Part shown: positions 36,025-51,478 of the stretch, one piece after another
Layout of the letters: each line of letters begins with the position of its first letter
Numbering within the stretch: the stretch's first letter is position 1
Assembly (NCBI RefSeq): GCF_016909075.1
Contig: NZ_JAFBFC010000005.1
Location: 62,001-126,000 of the forward strand
Length of the DNA stretch: 64,000 nt
Direction: 5' to 3'
Source of the DNA: Priestia iocasae
GTDB lineage: Bacteria; Bacillota; Bacilli; Bacillales; Bacillaceae_H
Made by a program: the position numbers and the translations under genes
Notes under the pieces: generated by a model
Told to the model about the DNA's origin: nothing
Seen by the model: only the letters and a program-made list of their open reading frames with translations
Database searches by the model: none

Positions 36025-37124
36025 TAACCGTCTACCTCCCCTAATACAATGTCAATAGCGCCTAAGATCGTAATAAGGTTTGCGATGTTCTCTCCTTTCA
36101 ATAACTTAGGTAGAATTTGTAAGTTATAAAAAGACGGTCTACGAAATTTTAGTCGATACGGCTCTTTTTTCCCCTCACTTGCAATGTAACAGCCAATCTC
36201 CCCTCGAGGCGATTCAATTCGAACGAACGCTTCCCCTTTTGGTGGTTTAATAATCTTGGGCACTTTCGCCATGATATCTCCTTGCCTCGGCATTTGTTCG
36301 ACTGCCTGCTCAATAATCTTAAGTGACTCTTCAATTTCCTCTAAACGACACTCATATCTTGCAAATGCATCTCCCTTTTCTCGAACGGGGATATCAAAGT
36401 GAAAACGGTTATAAATGGAATAGGGTTCATCTACACGAAGATCCCATTTCACGCCGGTACATCGTAGATTCGCTCCGCTTAACGAATACTGCAACGCTTC
36501 TTCTTTTGAATAAATACCAATTCCTTTTACTCGGTTTAAAAAGATTTCATTCCCTGATACAAGGTCATGATAGCCTTTTAATTGTTCTCTCATGTAAGGA
36601 ATGAATTCTTCTACTTTCTCAACCCAACCATCTGGTGCATCCCATTTAACACCCCCAATTCGCATATAATTAAAGGTTAATCTTGCACCTGATAACTCAT
36701 TTAATAAGTTAATAATCATCTCACGCTCACGAAAAGCGTATAAAAAAGGACTAACTGCTCCAATATCAAGTAAATACGTCCCCCACCAAACAAGGTGACT
36801 CGCAACTCGTCCTAACTCCATCACGAGCACTCGTAAATACTCTGCTCGTTCGGGCAATTCAATCTCCATCATTGTTTCAACGGCATGACAGAGAACATAG
36901 TTATTAGTCATCGCTGATAAGTAATCCATACGGTCTGTGTATGGAATGATTTGTGTATATTGTAGGTCTTCGGCAAGCTTCTCCGTACCTCGATGTAGGT
37001 AGCCAATCACGGGTGTCGCTTCTGTAATGATCTCTCCATCGATTTTTAAAACAAGACGAAATACACCGTGTGTGCTTGGATGTTGAGGGCCAACGTTTAA
37101 TAGCATTTCTTCTGTACGAATCAA
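36024..37124 (-). CDS. nuoD: NADH-quinone oxidoreductase subunit D
   Basis: 366 residues, 49-kDa-type subunit lining the quinone pocket. MLLNVGPQHPSTHGVFRLVL at the start and the LRCTGVKWDLR region are diagnostic; hydrogenase Ni ligands are absent as expected. Start TTG with GGAGGTGT. Separate from nuoC (not a NuoCD fusion). Confidence 0.95.
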   Translation of the reverse strand: MIRTEEMLLNVGPQHPSTHGVFRLVLKIDGEIITEATPVIGYLHRGTEKLAEDLQYTQIIPYTDRMDYLSAMTNNYVLCHAVETMMEIELPERAEYLRVLVMELGRVASHLVWWGTYLLDIGAVSPFLYAFREREMIINLLNELSGARLTFNYMRIGGVKWDAPDGWVEKVEEFIPYMREQLKGYHDLVSGNEIFLNRVKGIGIYSKEEALQYSLSGANLRCTGVKWDLRVDEPYSIYNRFHFDIPVREKGDAFARYECRLEEIEESLKIIEQAVEQMPRQGDIMAKVPKIIKPPKGEAFVRIESPRGEIGCYIASEGKKEPYRLKFRRPSFYNLQILPKLLKGENIANLITILGAIDIVLGEVDG

Positions 37125-37127
37125 CCG

Positions 37128-38405
37128 TTACACCTCCACATCGTAAGCTTCGTAGTCTTTGCGTAATGGATAGCCAACCCAATCATCCGTTAACATAATT
37201 CGCTTTAAATTAGGATGGCCGGTAAATTGTATACCTAATAAATCAAACGCCTCACGCTCTGGCCAATCTGCACCATTCCATAGAGGCTGTAGAGAATCAA
37301 TTACTGGTTGCTCTCGATTCACTTTTACCTTTAAGGCAACCGATTGTTTATGTTTAGATGAAAACAAATGAACATATAGTTCAAAGTGAGTTTGAAAATC
37401 TGTTCCATGCAGTTCCGATAAATAATCAAATGCAAGTTCCTCATTGTTTTTCAACAACTGTGCGACTTGGAAGTATGTATCATCGTTAGCAACTAAGGTG
37501 GGTACGTGTTTTGAGAGACGATTAATATAGTAGTCATGGATAGCGTCATCGTTTAAATGCTTTCGAATGACACTCACATATTGATCTAGAAATGGTTGAT
37601 TAGGAGATGGAATTTCTTCTGGTTGAGGTGGATGATCGACGTCATTCATATTAGCCGACTTAGCTTTTTCTATGGCGAGCGCTTTTGCTTTTGCCGCTGC
37701 AGCCGCCTTTTTCTTCGCGAGCTCTAGGTCTTCTTCGTCTGTCTCTTCTCGCTTTTGTTTTGCTTGCGCTGCTGCCTTCGCTTTTGCCGCTGCGGCCGCC
37801 TTTTTCTTGGCAAGCTCTAGGTCTTCTTCGCCTGTCTCTTCTCGCTTTTGTTTTGCTTGCGCCGCTGCCTTTGCTTTTGCCGCTGCGGCCGCCTTTTTCT
37901 TGGCAAGCTCTAGGTCTTCTTCGCCTGTCTCTTCTCGCTTTTGTTTTGCTTGCGCTGCTGCCTTTGCTTTTGCCGCTGCGGCCGCCTTTTTCTTCGCGAG
38001 CTCTAGGTCTTCTTCGCCTGTCTCTTCTCGCTTTTGTTTTGCTTGCGCTGCTGCCTTCGCTTTTGCCGCTGCGGCCGCCTTTTTCTTGGCAAGCTCTAGG
38101 TCTTCTTCGCCTGTCTCTTCTCGCTTTTGTTTTGCTTGCGCTGCTGCCTTTGCTTTTGCCGCTGCGGCCGCCTTTTTCTTGGCAAGCTCTAGGTCTTCTT
38201 CGCCTGTCTCTTCTCGCTTTTGTTTTGCTTGCGCCGCTGCCTTCGCTTTTGCCGCTGCGGCCGCCTTTTTCTTGGCAAGCTCTAAACCTGACTCTAACGC
38301 CACTTCTGTTTCTTTCTTGCTTTCAGTGGACTTTTTTAACACGTCTTCCTTTGCTTTTTGAGCTTCTTCCTTCTTTCGTTCCTCTAGCGACTGGTCTCGA
38401 CTCAT
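37128..38405 (-). CDS. nuoC: NADH-quinone oxidoreductase subunit C with repeat extension
   Basis: 425 residues. The NuoC (30-kDa) domain is C-terminal (about 265-425; signature LWNGADWPEREAFDLLGI). Residues 1-40 are charged; residues 41-226 are six almost identical 31-residue repeats (LELAKKKAAAAAKAKAAAQA + KQKREETGEED) followed by a partial seventh. The extension is Lys/Ala/Glu-rich and predicted to be a long helix or coiled coil. Typical NuoC has about 150-200 residues. Extended NuoC proteins of this style are known in Bacilli; their role is unclear. Repeat DNA is much richer in GC than its surroundings. Confidence 0.94.
   Translation of the reverse strand: MSRDQSLEERKKEEAQKAKEDVLKKSTESKKETEVALESGLELAKKKAAAAAKAKAAAQAKQKREETGEEDLELAKKKAAAAAKAKAAAQAKQKREETGEEDLELAKKKAAAAAKAKAAAQAKQKREETGEEDLELAKKKAAAAAKAKAAAQAKQKREETGEEDLELAKKKAAAAAKAKAAAQAKQKREETGEEDLELAKKKAAAAAKAKAAAQAKQKREETDEEDLELAKKKAAAAAKAKALAIEKAKSANMNDVDHPPQPEEIPSPNQPFLDQYVSVIRKHLNDDAIHDYYINRLSKHVPTLVANDDTYFQVAQLLKNNEELAFDYLSELHGTDFQTHFELYVHLFSSKHKQSVALKVKVNREQPVIDSLQPLWNGADWPEREAFDLLGIQFTGHPNLKRIMLTDDWVGYPLRKDYEAYDVEV
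37680..38285 (-). repeat. Tandem 93-bp repeats inside nuoC
   Basis: Six complete 93-bp units (38285 down to 37728) plus a 48-bp partial unit. Copies differ only by a few silent changes (for example GAG/CTC versus GCC at the Ala-Leu codons, and TTC/TTT) and one Gly-to-Asp change, suggesting recent duplication or conversion. Most units contain GCGGCCGC. Confidence 0.97.
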
Positions 38406-38408
38406 CGA

Positions 38409-38921
38409 CTACATCACTCGCTTTCCGGTCTTTGCTTCATATCTTATTTTTTCTTTTAATTTATTGATTCCATAAATTAAAGCTGCTGGGTTAGGAGGAC
38501 AGCCAGGAATATAGACATCCACAGGAATGATTTGATCGACACCTTTTACAACAGCGTATGACTTCACATACGGTCCTCCTGCTGTCGCACAAGAGCCCAT
38601 TGCAATGACCCACTTTGGTTCAGGCATTTGATCATACAGTCTTTGTACAACAGGAGCCATCTTTTTAGTCACTGTTCCTGAAATAATCATCACATCAGAC
38701 TGACGAGGAGATGTCCGAAAAAAGGAGCCAAACCGATCTAAATCGTAATGAGAAGAGCCAACTCCCATCATTTCAATCGCACAACAAGCAAGTCCGAATG
38801 TAAGAGGCCATAACGAATTACTTCTTGCCCACGCTTTTAACTGCTCAAGAGTAGTTAAAAAGATATTTCGACGCATCTCTTCTAATTCTTCTTTAGAGAT
38901 ATTTTCAATATTTAATTCCAT
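38409..38921 (-). CDS. nuoB: NADH-quinone oxidoreductase subunit B
   Basis: 170 residues from ATG 38921 (GAAGGTG upstream). Binds the terminal 4Fe-4S cluster N2: adjacent cysteines in LACCAIEMM, then GSCATAGG and GCPPNP supply the four ligands. Overlaps the nuoA end by ten bases. Confidence 0.96.
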   Translation of the reverse strand: MELNIENISKEELEEMRRNIFLTTLEQLKAWARSNSLWPLTFGLACCAIEMMGVGSSHYDLDRFGSFFRTSPRQSDVMIISGTVTKKMAPVVQRLYDQMPEPKWVIAMGSCATAGGPYVKSYAVVKGVDQIIPVDVYIPGCPPNPAALIYGINKLKEKIRYEAKTGKRVM

Positions 38922-39286
38922 TTCAACACCTTCTTCTTCCAAGCATATAAAAGACCGATTAATAACATCGCAACAAAAATGAGCATTTCAATTAATGCGA
39001 ATAAACCAAGCTCATTATAAGCAACTGCCCACGGGTATAAAAAAACCGCTTCGACATCAAAGATTACAAATAATAACGCAAAGATATAATACCTTACGTT
39101 AAATTGAATTCTTGCATCGTGAAACGGTTCAATACCACTTTCATATGTTGTTTGTTTTTCCTTGGTTGGTGCATGTGGTCGCAACCATTTTCCGAGTGTC
39201 AATGCGACAACGGGAAGTAACATACCAATTAATAAAAAAACCAAAACAATAACGTAGTTATTCACATAAACATTTTGGAAGTCCAC
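38912..39286 (-). CDS. nuoA: NADH-quinone oxidoreductase subunit A
   Basis: 124 residues, three helices; [20 protein letters not shown] is the conserved loop containing the family's acidic residues. Start GTG with AAAGGGGTG. First gene of nuoABCDHIJKLMN; a strong sigma-A promoter lies 50 bases upstream. Confidence 0.95.
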   Translation of the reverse strand: MDFQNVYVNNYVIVLVFLLIGMLLPVVALTLGKWLRPHAPTKEKQTTYESGIEPFHDARIQFNVRYYIFALLFVIFDVEAVFLYPWAVAYNELGLFALIEMLIFVAMLLIGLLYAWKKKVLKWN

Positions 39287-39336
39287 CTACACACCCCTTT
39301 GTTTATTTTCTGATTTTTCTAAATGTAATCGCTATC

Positions 39337-39365
39337 ATTATAGCAAATCTATTTAATAGTGTCGA
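39337..39365 (-). promoter_or_regulatory. Sigma-A promoter of the nuo operon
   Basis: Minus strand: TCGACA (39365-39360), 17-base spacer, TATAAT (39342-39337) preceded by TGC, an extended -10. Near-consensus in every part. Confidence 0.82.
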
Positions 39366-39420
39366 TACAAATCATGGTTATCACTCTTTCTCTACTATAT
39401 GTAGTAAATAAGCCATAAAA

Positions 39421-39454
39421 AAATAACCGCTCTTTCGAAAAAGAGCGGTTATTT
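39421..39454. terminator. Terminator of the small membrane protein gene
   Basis: Perfect 15-bp stem AAATAACCGCTCTTT / AAAGAGCGGTTATTT around a CGAA tetraloop; on the minus strand it continues TTTTATG. Confidence 0.9.
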
Positions 39455-39456
39455 CG

Positions 39457-39591
39457 TCAAGCACGCTTAATTAATTTGACAACTAGCACGATCAGCGCAA
39501 TCACCAGTAATGCATGAATTAAGCTTCCTACATCAAACACGACACCTAATAACCATGCTAATAATAAAACTCCAATAATTGTCCATAGCAT
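39457..39591 (-). CDS. Lmo0937-family small membrane protein
   Basis: 44 residues: MLWTIIGVLLLAWLLGVVFD followed by VGSLIHALLVIALIVLVVKL and IKRA. The ATG is eight bases after AAGGAG. Two hydrophobic helices with the pattern LWTIIGVLL-LWLLG and GxLIHxLLVIALIV match the Lmo0937 family of stress-associated tiny membrane proteins in Firmicutes. A single gene with its own terminator. Function unknown. Confidence 0.85.
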   Translation of the reverse strand: MLWTIIGVLLLAWLLGVVFDVGSLIHALLVIALIVLVVKLIKRA

Positions 39592-39739
39592 TTTATCATC
39601 ACTCCTTATGTATAAGTTTCTTTATTGTTTGCTTATTTTATACCCATCATGAATGTAGACAAACATTTATAAGAAATATTTTTTATAAAAAGGATGTAAG
39701 TTAAGCTGATGAATCTTATTTAAAATAAACATAAAAAAT

Positions 39740-39773
39740 AAACCCTTGAAGGCAAGAATACCTCCAAGGGTTT
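39740..39773 (-). terminator. Terminator of the atp operon
   Basis: Minus-strand stem AAACCCTTGGAGG / CCTTCAAGGGTTT (imperfect in the middle) with the tail ATTTTTTATG, four bases after the atpC stop. Confidence 0.88.
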
Positions 39774-39776
39774 ACA

Positions 39777-40181
<405 letters not shown>

Positions 40182-40206
40182 TTAAAAAACCTCCTATGTC
40201 CCTAAA

Positions 40207-41652
<1,446 letters not shown>

Positions 41653-41677
41653 CTATGATATGAAACCAAAAACTGTT

Positions 41678-42619
<942 letters not shown>

Positions 42620-42622
42620 TTA

Positions 42623-45261
<2,639 letters not shown>

Positions 45262-45281
45262 TTAAATTAAAGACATAAAGC

Positions 45282-45317
45282 AATGGCGAAGGTTCTTTTC
45301 GAATGATCTTCGCCATT
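45282..45317 (-). other. Intercistronic hairpin between atpE and atpF
   Basis: AATGGCGAAG / CTTCGCCATT, a 10-bp stem with a 16-base loop, starts 22 bases after the atpE stop. No U-tract follows. By position it probably stabilises the atpE end of the mRNA or attenuates read-through, fitting the high copy number of subunit c. Confidence 0.6.
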
Positions 45318-45339
45318 TTTGAACGTTGTTAAATTGCTA

Positions 45340-45588
<249 letters not shown>

Positions 45589-45642
45589 TCAACAAAGTTT
45601 CAAATTGTCCAAAATGGGTATTTGAACAAAAAGTTTTATAAA

Positions 45643-46359
<717 letters not shown>

Positions 46360-46743
46360 TCACCTCTCTTCCCATCTCTTACGTAAATTTTGGACAACTA
46401 AATCTATGATTATGACAAGATAGGATGTCATTAATCCCAAAACAACACTAACTATATGGAACTCAGTTGGATAACGCATTGCAATAATGACAGCTAATGC
46501 AGCTGAAGCAAATCGTGCAAACGTTCCTACTGATCGGGGTCTCCGCCCCTCTTCTACGGCTTGTCCAAATTGCTTTGACCTTCTTACTAGCACCCACAGA
46601 CTGTACAAACTGAGCACTGTCCCTAAAATTAAGCCTAAAAAGACAGACTGATAGCTTGTAAATCCCCAGCCCAACACATATAAAGCTAGTAAGTAGAAAA
46701 TGTATGAACGAAGTCGTGGAAACATTTGATGCAGCTCTTGCAT
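46360..46743 (-). CDS. atpI: ATP synthase protein I
   Basis: 127 residues with four hydrophobic helices; AtpI/UncI accessory protein thought to help c-ring assembly. ATG with AGGAGA. Second gene of the operon. Confidence 0.85.
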   Translation of the reverse strand: MQELHQMFPRLRSYIFYLLALYVLGWGFTSYQSVFLGLILGTVLSLYSLWVLVRRSKQFGQAVEEGRRPRSVGTFARFASAALAVIIAMRYPTEFHIVSVVLGLMTSYLVIIIDLVVQNLRKRWEER

Positions 46744-46749
46744 AGGATA

Positions 46750-46971
46750 CTATTCTCCTGAGAAAAAATGACGGACTGATCGCAACATGGCATAAACACC
46801 TGTTGCAAGCCCTAAAAGAAGGCCGACAATTAAAAAAAGTGGTTCGGTTACAAATCTTTCATCGAGCCATTTGCCTAAAAATAGCCCTATTAAGACTGAC
46901 CCCGCTAATTGCGAAAGAATGGCTGTCATAAGCGCCATTGCTTGTAAAGGGTGACGTTGTTTTCGACTCAT
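46750..46971 (-). CDS. atpZ: AtpZ/AtpI-family small membrane protein
   Basis: 73 residues from ATG 46971 (AAAGGAG eight bases upstream). Two helices (SVLIGLFLGKWLDE and EPLFLIVGLLLGLATGVYAM) with the GKWLDE loop of the AtpZ/gene-1 family, which precedes atpI in many Bacilli and has been linked to cation (Mg2+/Ca2+) transport. First gene of the atp operon. Confidence 0.82.
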   Translation of the reverse strand: MSRKQRHPLQAMALMTAILSQLAGSVLIGLFLGKWLDERFVTEPLFLIVGLLLGLATGVYAMLRSVRHFFSGE

Positions 46972-47393
46972 TTTACCCACTCCTTTTTTAGCAAAAATTC
47001 CATATTTTCGAAATACTTTCTTCGTTACATTATATGTATATACAATGTGAAAATATTGCTAAAAAAGTGTAAGATATTGTCGAAAAATTATGGCAAAAAC
47101 GTTGATTTTCCAACATTGAAAACCTTACCATTTATGTCCCCTGTAAGCATACAATAGCTACTATTTAATGTCAATGTCTTTAAGCCAAAAACTTCACAAA
47201 CTGTCAAGCATCGTTCACAAAATTGTCATACCATAAACAAAAAAGTGTATCAAGAAAAGCAAATAGTATGTTATTTAACACAGCAAGCAACACTCCTCAC
47301 CATTAAAATCCAGTTATATCAACAGGTGGGCAAGGAATGTTGCATAAAAACATTCTTTTTTCTCGTCTTAACCACTTATAGGACAACTCCTAT
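46972..47393. promoter_or_regulatory. Region between atp operon and protease gene
   Basis: 422 bases without a gene. The atp promoter should be here: TATAAT occurs on the minus strand about 65 bases before atpZ, with a weak -35. The right part holds a plus-strand terminator with a competing hairpin (47287-47361). A possible plus-strand promoter TTGTCA-N17-TGTATC begins near 47222. Confidence 0.4.
47287..47361 (+). ncRNA. Candidate plus-strand attenuator or small-RNA 3-prime end
   Basis: Two mutually exclusive hairpins. The first pairs GCAACACTCCTCACC (47287-47301) with GGTG and AGGAATGTTGC (47325-47343). The second pairs GAATGTT with AACATTC (47335-47355) and runs into TTTTTT, an intrinsic terminator. 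They share the AATGTT segment, as in riboswitch or attenuator designs, but no plus-strand gene follows. Confidence 0.4.
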
Positions 47394-49601
47394 TTATTGC
47401 ATTTCAATTGTAACATCAAGTGTATCTTCATGACCATTCTTTTTCGCAAACACAATTGCTTTGTACATTCCACGTGGAATTGTATTACCGATTTGAACAG
47501 TGCGACGTACTGTTCCTCTTTCGACATTTTCCTCAACACCTAGGTACGTAACAAACCTTAACGTATCTGGATGATAAAGCGCAATCCCTACTTCATCTGC
47601 TCCTTCTGGTAAAAATAATTCATAGATATATTCTCCTTTTTTATCACCTGGAACAAATTGAAAACCCATGACTCTTGGATAATCTGGTTCCTCTATAATA
47701 AATAGATATGGAATTTCAACGACCTCTTTATTGGACTGTATACGAAGCACTCCATCATGCATGCCCGCTCTCCACTTTCTTGCATCTACTTCTAAACCAA
47801 TCTCAATTTGTTTTTTCTCTTTTGGCCCCACTACAAAGGAAAGCGGGAATTTCCACGTTAAGCCTGGCTCATAATGAGGGGATTCGATTTTATACATTTG
47901 TTTTGTTGAAGATTGATTATCAATCGTAACGACTTGTTTAACGAGTTGAAGCGGCTTATCTTTCTTATGGACTCGATAAGATAATGTACTTGGATAAATA
48001 AGTGATGATGATTGGATGGCTTTATCCACTTGTATCCTGCCAGTTCCTTGTTCATAAGGAGCATATCTCTTTCCATTAGACTTAAATAGTGGTTTCGCCG
48101 TATTCATAAGAGCTGCTTTCACTTGTTCAGGTGACCATTCAGGATGCGCTTGCAATAACAGTGCACAAGCTCCAGCTACATGCGGCGCTGCCATACTTGT
48201 TCCATGCATGGAAACATACCCACCTGGAACGGTACTATCAATGCTATAACCAGGTGCAACGATATCTGGCTTAATATCCCAAGTTGAGGTAACAGGACCT
48301 TTTGAGCTAAACGAAGCCAAAAAATCCTGAATCACTGCATAGCGTGTATATAAAAGGACGTTTGACTGGACTCCCTCTTTTAATTTGATGGCATTTTCTT
48401 TACTTATTGATACAACTGGAATTCCTACCTCTTGTTCTAAAGCACCTAAAAAGCTTCCTTTTAAATTGTTTCCAATGATTAACGCAATCGCTCCTGCTTT
48501 TTCAGCATTTCGTGCTTTTTGTGTAAAGGAAAGCTCCCCTCTTTCAACTAAGACAACCTTGCCTAATGCACTTGTTAAGTCACTTTCCTCCCCTATTCCT
48601 CCATCTATCACCTCATACCCTCTAGTAAATGCCCACGGAATTGAGCCTTGAAGAGGGTTCACTTCTATCTTTTTATTATCAAAGCCTAGCTGAAGATAGG
48701 GAAGTTTAACAGGTGGAAGTGACGCTCCTACTGAAATGGCTTTTGATGCTGTACCTGGTGATCCTACTGTCCATAAATCTGGACCGGAGTTTCCACTTGA
48801 AGTAACGGTGACAATTCCTTTTTCTGTTGCCTTATTTAATGCAAGACTTGTAGGTAAATCGGGACCATTCACTTCATTACCAAGTGATAAATTAATCACA
48901 TCCACTCCATCTTGAATGGCTTTCTCTACTGCTAAAATGACACTTTCCGATGTTCCTACTCCTCCTGGACCAAGCGCTCGATACGCATAAATTTCAGCTT
49001 CCGGCGCTACACCTCTCATTTTACCGTTTGCGGCAATGACACCCGCTACATGTGTGCCATGGATGGTAGGATCGCCTTCTCCTTTCAGCGTTTCCATTGG
49101 CTTATAGTCTTTATCAATAACATCATAGCCACCTATGTAATTGCGCCTCAAATCAGGATGAGTAAAATCAACCCCTGTATCAATCACCCCTACTTTTACT
49201 CCCTCACCCGTTAATCGGTGATGATGCTCATCAAAAAGCCCTCGAACTTGCTCACTTCCGATAAAAGGAACACTTTCATTCATTGTTACTTTATATTCAG
49301 AAAGAGCATGAGTACTTTGAACAAATGGTTCCTGCGCTACCTTGTTTAATTCTCTATTCGTTCCTTTAATAGATAAACCCGAAAAAGCAGTTTGAAATGT
49401 TGTTCTTATACGTAGGGTTGGATACTTTTTTTTAATCATTTCTTTTGCTTCTTTTACATCATCACGCAATAAGAAAATCTTCGTCTCCTCTTTTTCAACC
49501 ATGATATCTTGAACGAGCGGACGATCTGGAAATGTAAAAGTAGTAGACTGACCTGTTGTAATGAAAAGAAGTAATAACATCATCCATTTTGACCAAAACA
49601 T
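47394..49601 (-). CDS. vpr: Secreted subtilisin-like serine protease (Vpr-like)
   Basis: 735 residues from ATG 49601 (GAAGGGGTG seven T upstream). Signal peptide, I9-type propeptide (about 30-105), then the S8 domain: Asp141 (IDTGVDFTHPD), His181 (HGTHVAGVIA) and Ser near 465 (HGTSMAAPHVAGA). A PA domain is inserted (VVLVERGELSFTQKARNAEK). The C-terminal ~200 residues form a beta domain. Architecture is that of Vpr (minor extracellular protease) though slightly shorter than the B. subtilis enzyme. Its ribosome binding site lies in the mnaA terminator. Confidence 0.9.
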   Translation of the reverse strand: MFWSKWMMLLLLFITTGQSTTFTFPDRPLVQDIMVEKEETKIFLLRDDVKEAKEMIKKKYPTLRIRTTFQTAFSGLSIKGTNRELNKVAQEPFVQSTHALSEYKVTMNESVPFIGSEQVRGLFDEHHHRLTGEGVKVGVIDTGVDFTHPDLRRNYIGGYDVIDKDYKPMETLKGEGDPTIHGTHVAGVIAANGKMRGVAPEAEIYAYRALGPGGVGTSESVILAVEKAIQDGVDVINLSLGNEVNGPDLPTSLALNKATEKGIVTVTSSGNSGPDLWTVGSPGTASKAISVGASLPPVKLPYLQLGFDNKKIEVNPLQGSIPWAFTRGYEVIDGGIGEESDLTSALGKVVLVERGELSFTQKARNAEKAGAIALIIGNNLKGSFLGALEQEVGIPVVSISKENAIKLKEGVQSNVLLYTRYAVIQDFLASFSSKGPVTSTWDIKPDIVAPGYSIDSTVPGGYVSMHGTSMAAPHVAGACALLLQAHPEWSPEQVKAALMNTAKPLFKSNGKRYAPYEQGTGRIQVDKAIQSSSLIYPSTLSYRVHKKDKPLQLVKQVVTIDNQSSTKQMYKIESPHYEPGLTWKFPLSFVVGPKEKKQIEIGLEVDARKWRAGMHDGVLRIQSNKEVVEIPYLFIIEEPDYPRVMGFQFVPGDKKGEYIYELFLPEGADEVGIALYHPDTLRFVTYLGVEENVERGTVRRTVQIGNTIPRGMYKAIVFAKKNGHEDTLDVTIEMQ

Positions 49602-49605
49602 AAAA

Positions 49606-49663
49606 AAACACCCCTTCACCATATCGTGTGTCAATTAGACCCATTTCATGTGAAGAGGTGTTT
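49606..49663 (-). terminator. mnaA terminator overlapping the protease RBS
   Basis: Minus strand: AAACACCTCTTCAC / GTGAAGGGGTGTTT (14 bp, one G-U), 30-base loop, then T7. The 3-prime arm contains the GAAGGGGTG ribosome binding site of the downstream protease and the T-run abuts its ATG. Confidence 0.85.
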
Positions 49664-49672
49664 GATTCTATT

Positions 49673-50824
49673 TTAACTTAATGGTCGAAATTCATCTGGT
49701 CGCTCACTTCGCTGTTTAAAGTGATAACTAATCGCATCACAAATGCGCTTAGACGCTAAGCCATCTCCATAAGGATTCGATGCTTTAGACATTTTTTCAT
49801 AAGCATCTTGGTCCGTTAGTAACTCTTTCGCTAACGAGTAGATGGTTTCTTCTTCTGTACCTGCTAGCTTAAGAGTCCCCGCGTCAATTCCTTCTGGTCG
49901 CTCTGTCGTATCACGTAAAACTAATACAGGAACTCCTAAAGATGGTGCTTCTTCTTGTACACCGCCAGAGTCTGTTAAGATTAAATGAGCGCGCTCCGCA
50001 AAGTTATGAAAGTCAATCACATCAAGCGGCTCAATCAGATGAATACGAGCATCTTCTCCTAAAATTTCAGCTGCCGTTTCACGCACAACAGGATTCAAAT
50101 GTACAGGATATACAACTTGAACATCCTCATGCTCATCAACAATTCGCTTTACTGCTCGGAACATGTTTTTCATTGGCTCACCTAAATTTTCACGACGATG
50201 AGCTGTTAGAAGGATTAGACGGTCTTCTCCAACTTTTTCTAATACAGAGTGCGAATACTCTTCTTTTACAGTTGTTTTTAACGCATCAATTGCAGTATTA
50301 CCCGTAATAAAGATCGATTCCTTCGGCTTATTCTCTGTTACTAAGTTTCCAGCCGATTTTTCCGTTGGAGCAAAGTGAAGGTCGGCTAGTACACCCGTTA
50401 ATTGACGGTTCATTTCTTCTGGATATGGAGAGTATTTGTTCCATGTACGCAGTCCTGCTTCTACGTGTCCTACTTCAATTTGATTATAAAAAGCCGCTAA
50501 GCCTGCAATGAATGTTGTTGTCGTATCTCCGTGTACAAGTACAATATCAGGTTGTACTTTTTTCATCACGTCATCTAAGCCTTGTAAGCCTCTTGTTGTT
50601 ACATCCATCAAGGTTTGACGATCCTTCATGATGTTTAGGTCATAATCTGGTGTAATGTCAAAGATACTTAATACTTGATCTAACATTTCACGATGCTGAG
50701 CCGTTACAGTCACAATTGCTTCGAATTCTTCTGGACGTTTTTTTAATTCTAATACAAGCGGCGCCATTTTAATTGCTTCAGGTCTAGTGCCAAATATCGT
50801 CATTACTTTAATTGGTTTTTTCAT
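49673..50824 (-). CDS. mnaA: UDP-N-acetylglucosamine 2-epimerase (non-hydrolysing)
   Basis: 383 residues. Interconverts UDP-GlcNAc and UDP-ManNAc, the precursor for teichoic acid linkage units and ManNAcA. Start FGTRPEAIKMAPLVLELKKR, VHGDTTTT and LTDSGGVQEEAPSLGVPVLV are WecB/MnaA signatures. ATG with CAGGTGAT. It follows upp by 24 bases. Confidence 0.96.
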   Translation of the reverse strand: MKKPIKVMTIFGTRPEAIKMAPLVLELKKRPEEFEAIVTVTAQHREMLDQVLSIFDITPDYDLNIMKDRQTLMDVTTRGLQGLDDVMKKVQPDIVLVHGDTTTTFIAGLAAFYNQIEVGHVEAGLRTWNKYSPYPEEMNRQLTGVLADLHFAPTEKSAGNLVTENKPKESIFITGNTAIDALKTTVKEEYSHSVLEKVGEDRLILLTAHRRENLGEPMKNMFRAVKRIVDEHEDVQVVYPVHLNPVVRETAAEILGEDARIHLIEPLDVIDFHNFAERAHLILTDSGGVQEEAPSLGVPVLVLRDTTERPEGIDAGTLKLAGTEEETIYSLAKELLTDQDAYEKMSKASNPYGDGLASKRICDAISYHFKQRSERPDEFRPLS

Positions 50825-50848
50825 TATCGATCACCTGAACTTATCAAA

Positions 50849-51478
<630 letters not shown>

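Noticed and set aside
37680-38285. CRISPR-like appearance of regular repeats
   Set aside because: Units are contiguous 93-mers with no spacers, encode protein in frame with NuoC, and have no cas genes nearby.
37672-38467. Two long plus-strand reading frames (229 and 260 codons) opposite nuoC
   Set aside because: They are by-products of the in-phase 93-bp repeats, giving Phe/Ala- and Leu/Pro-rich repeats with no RBS.
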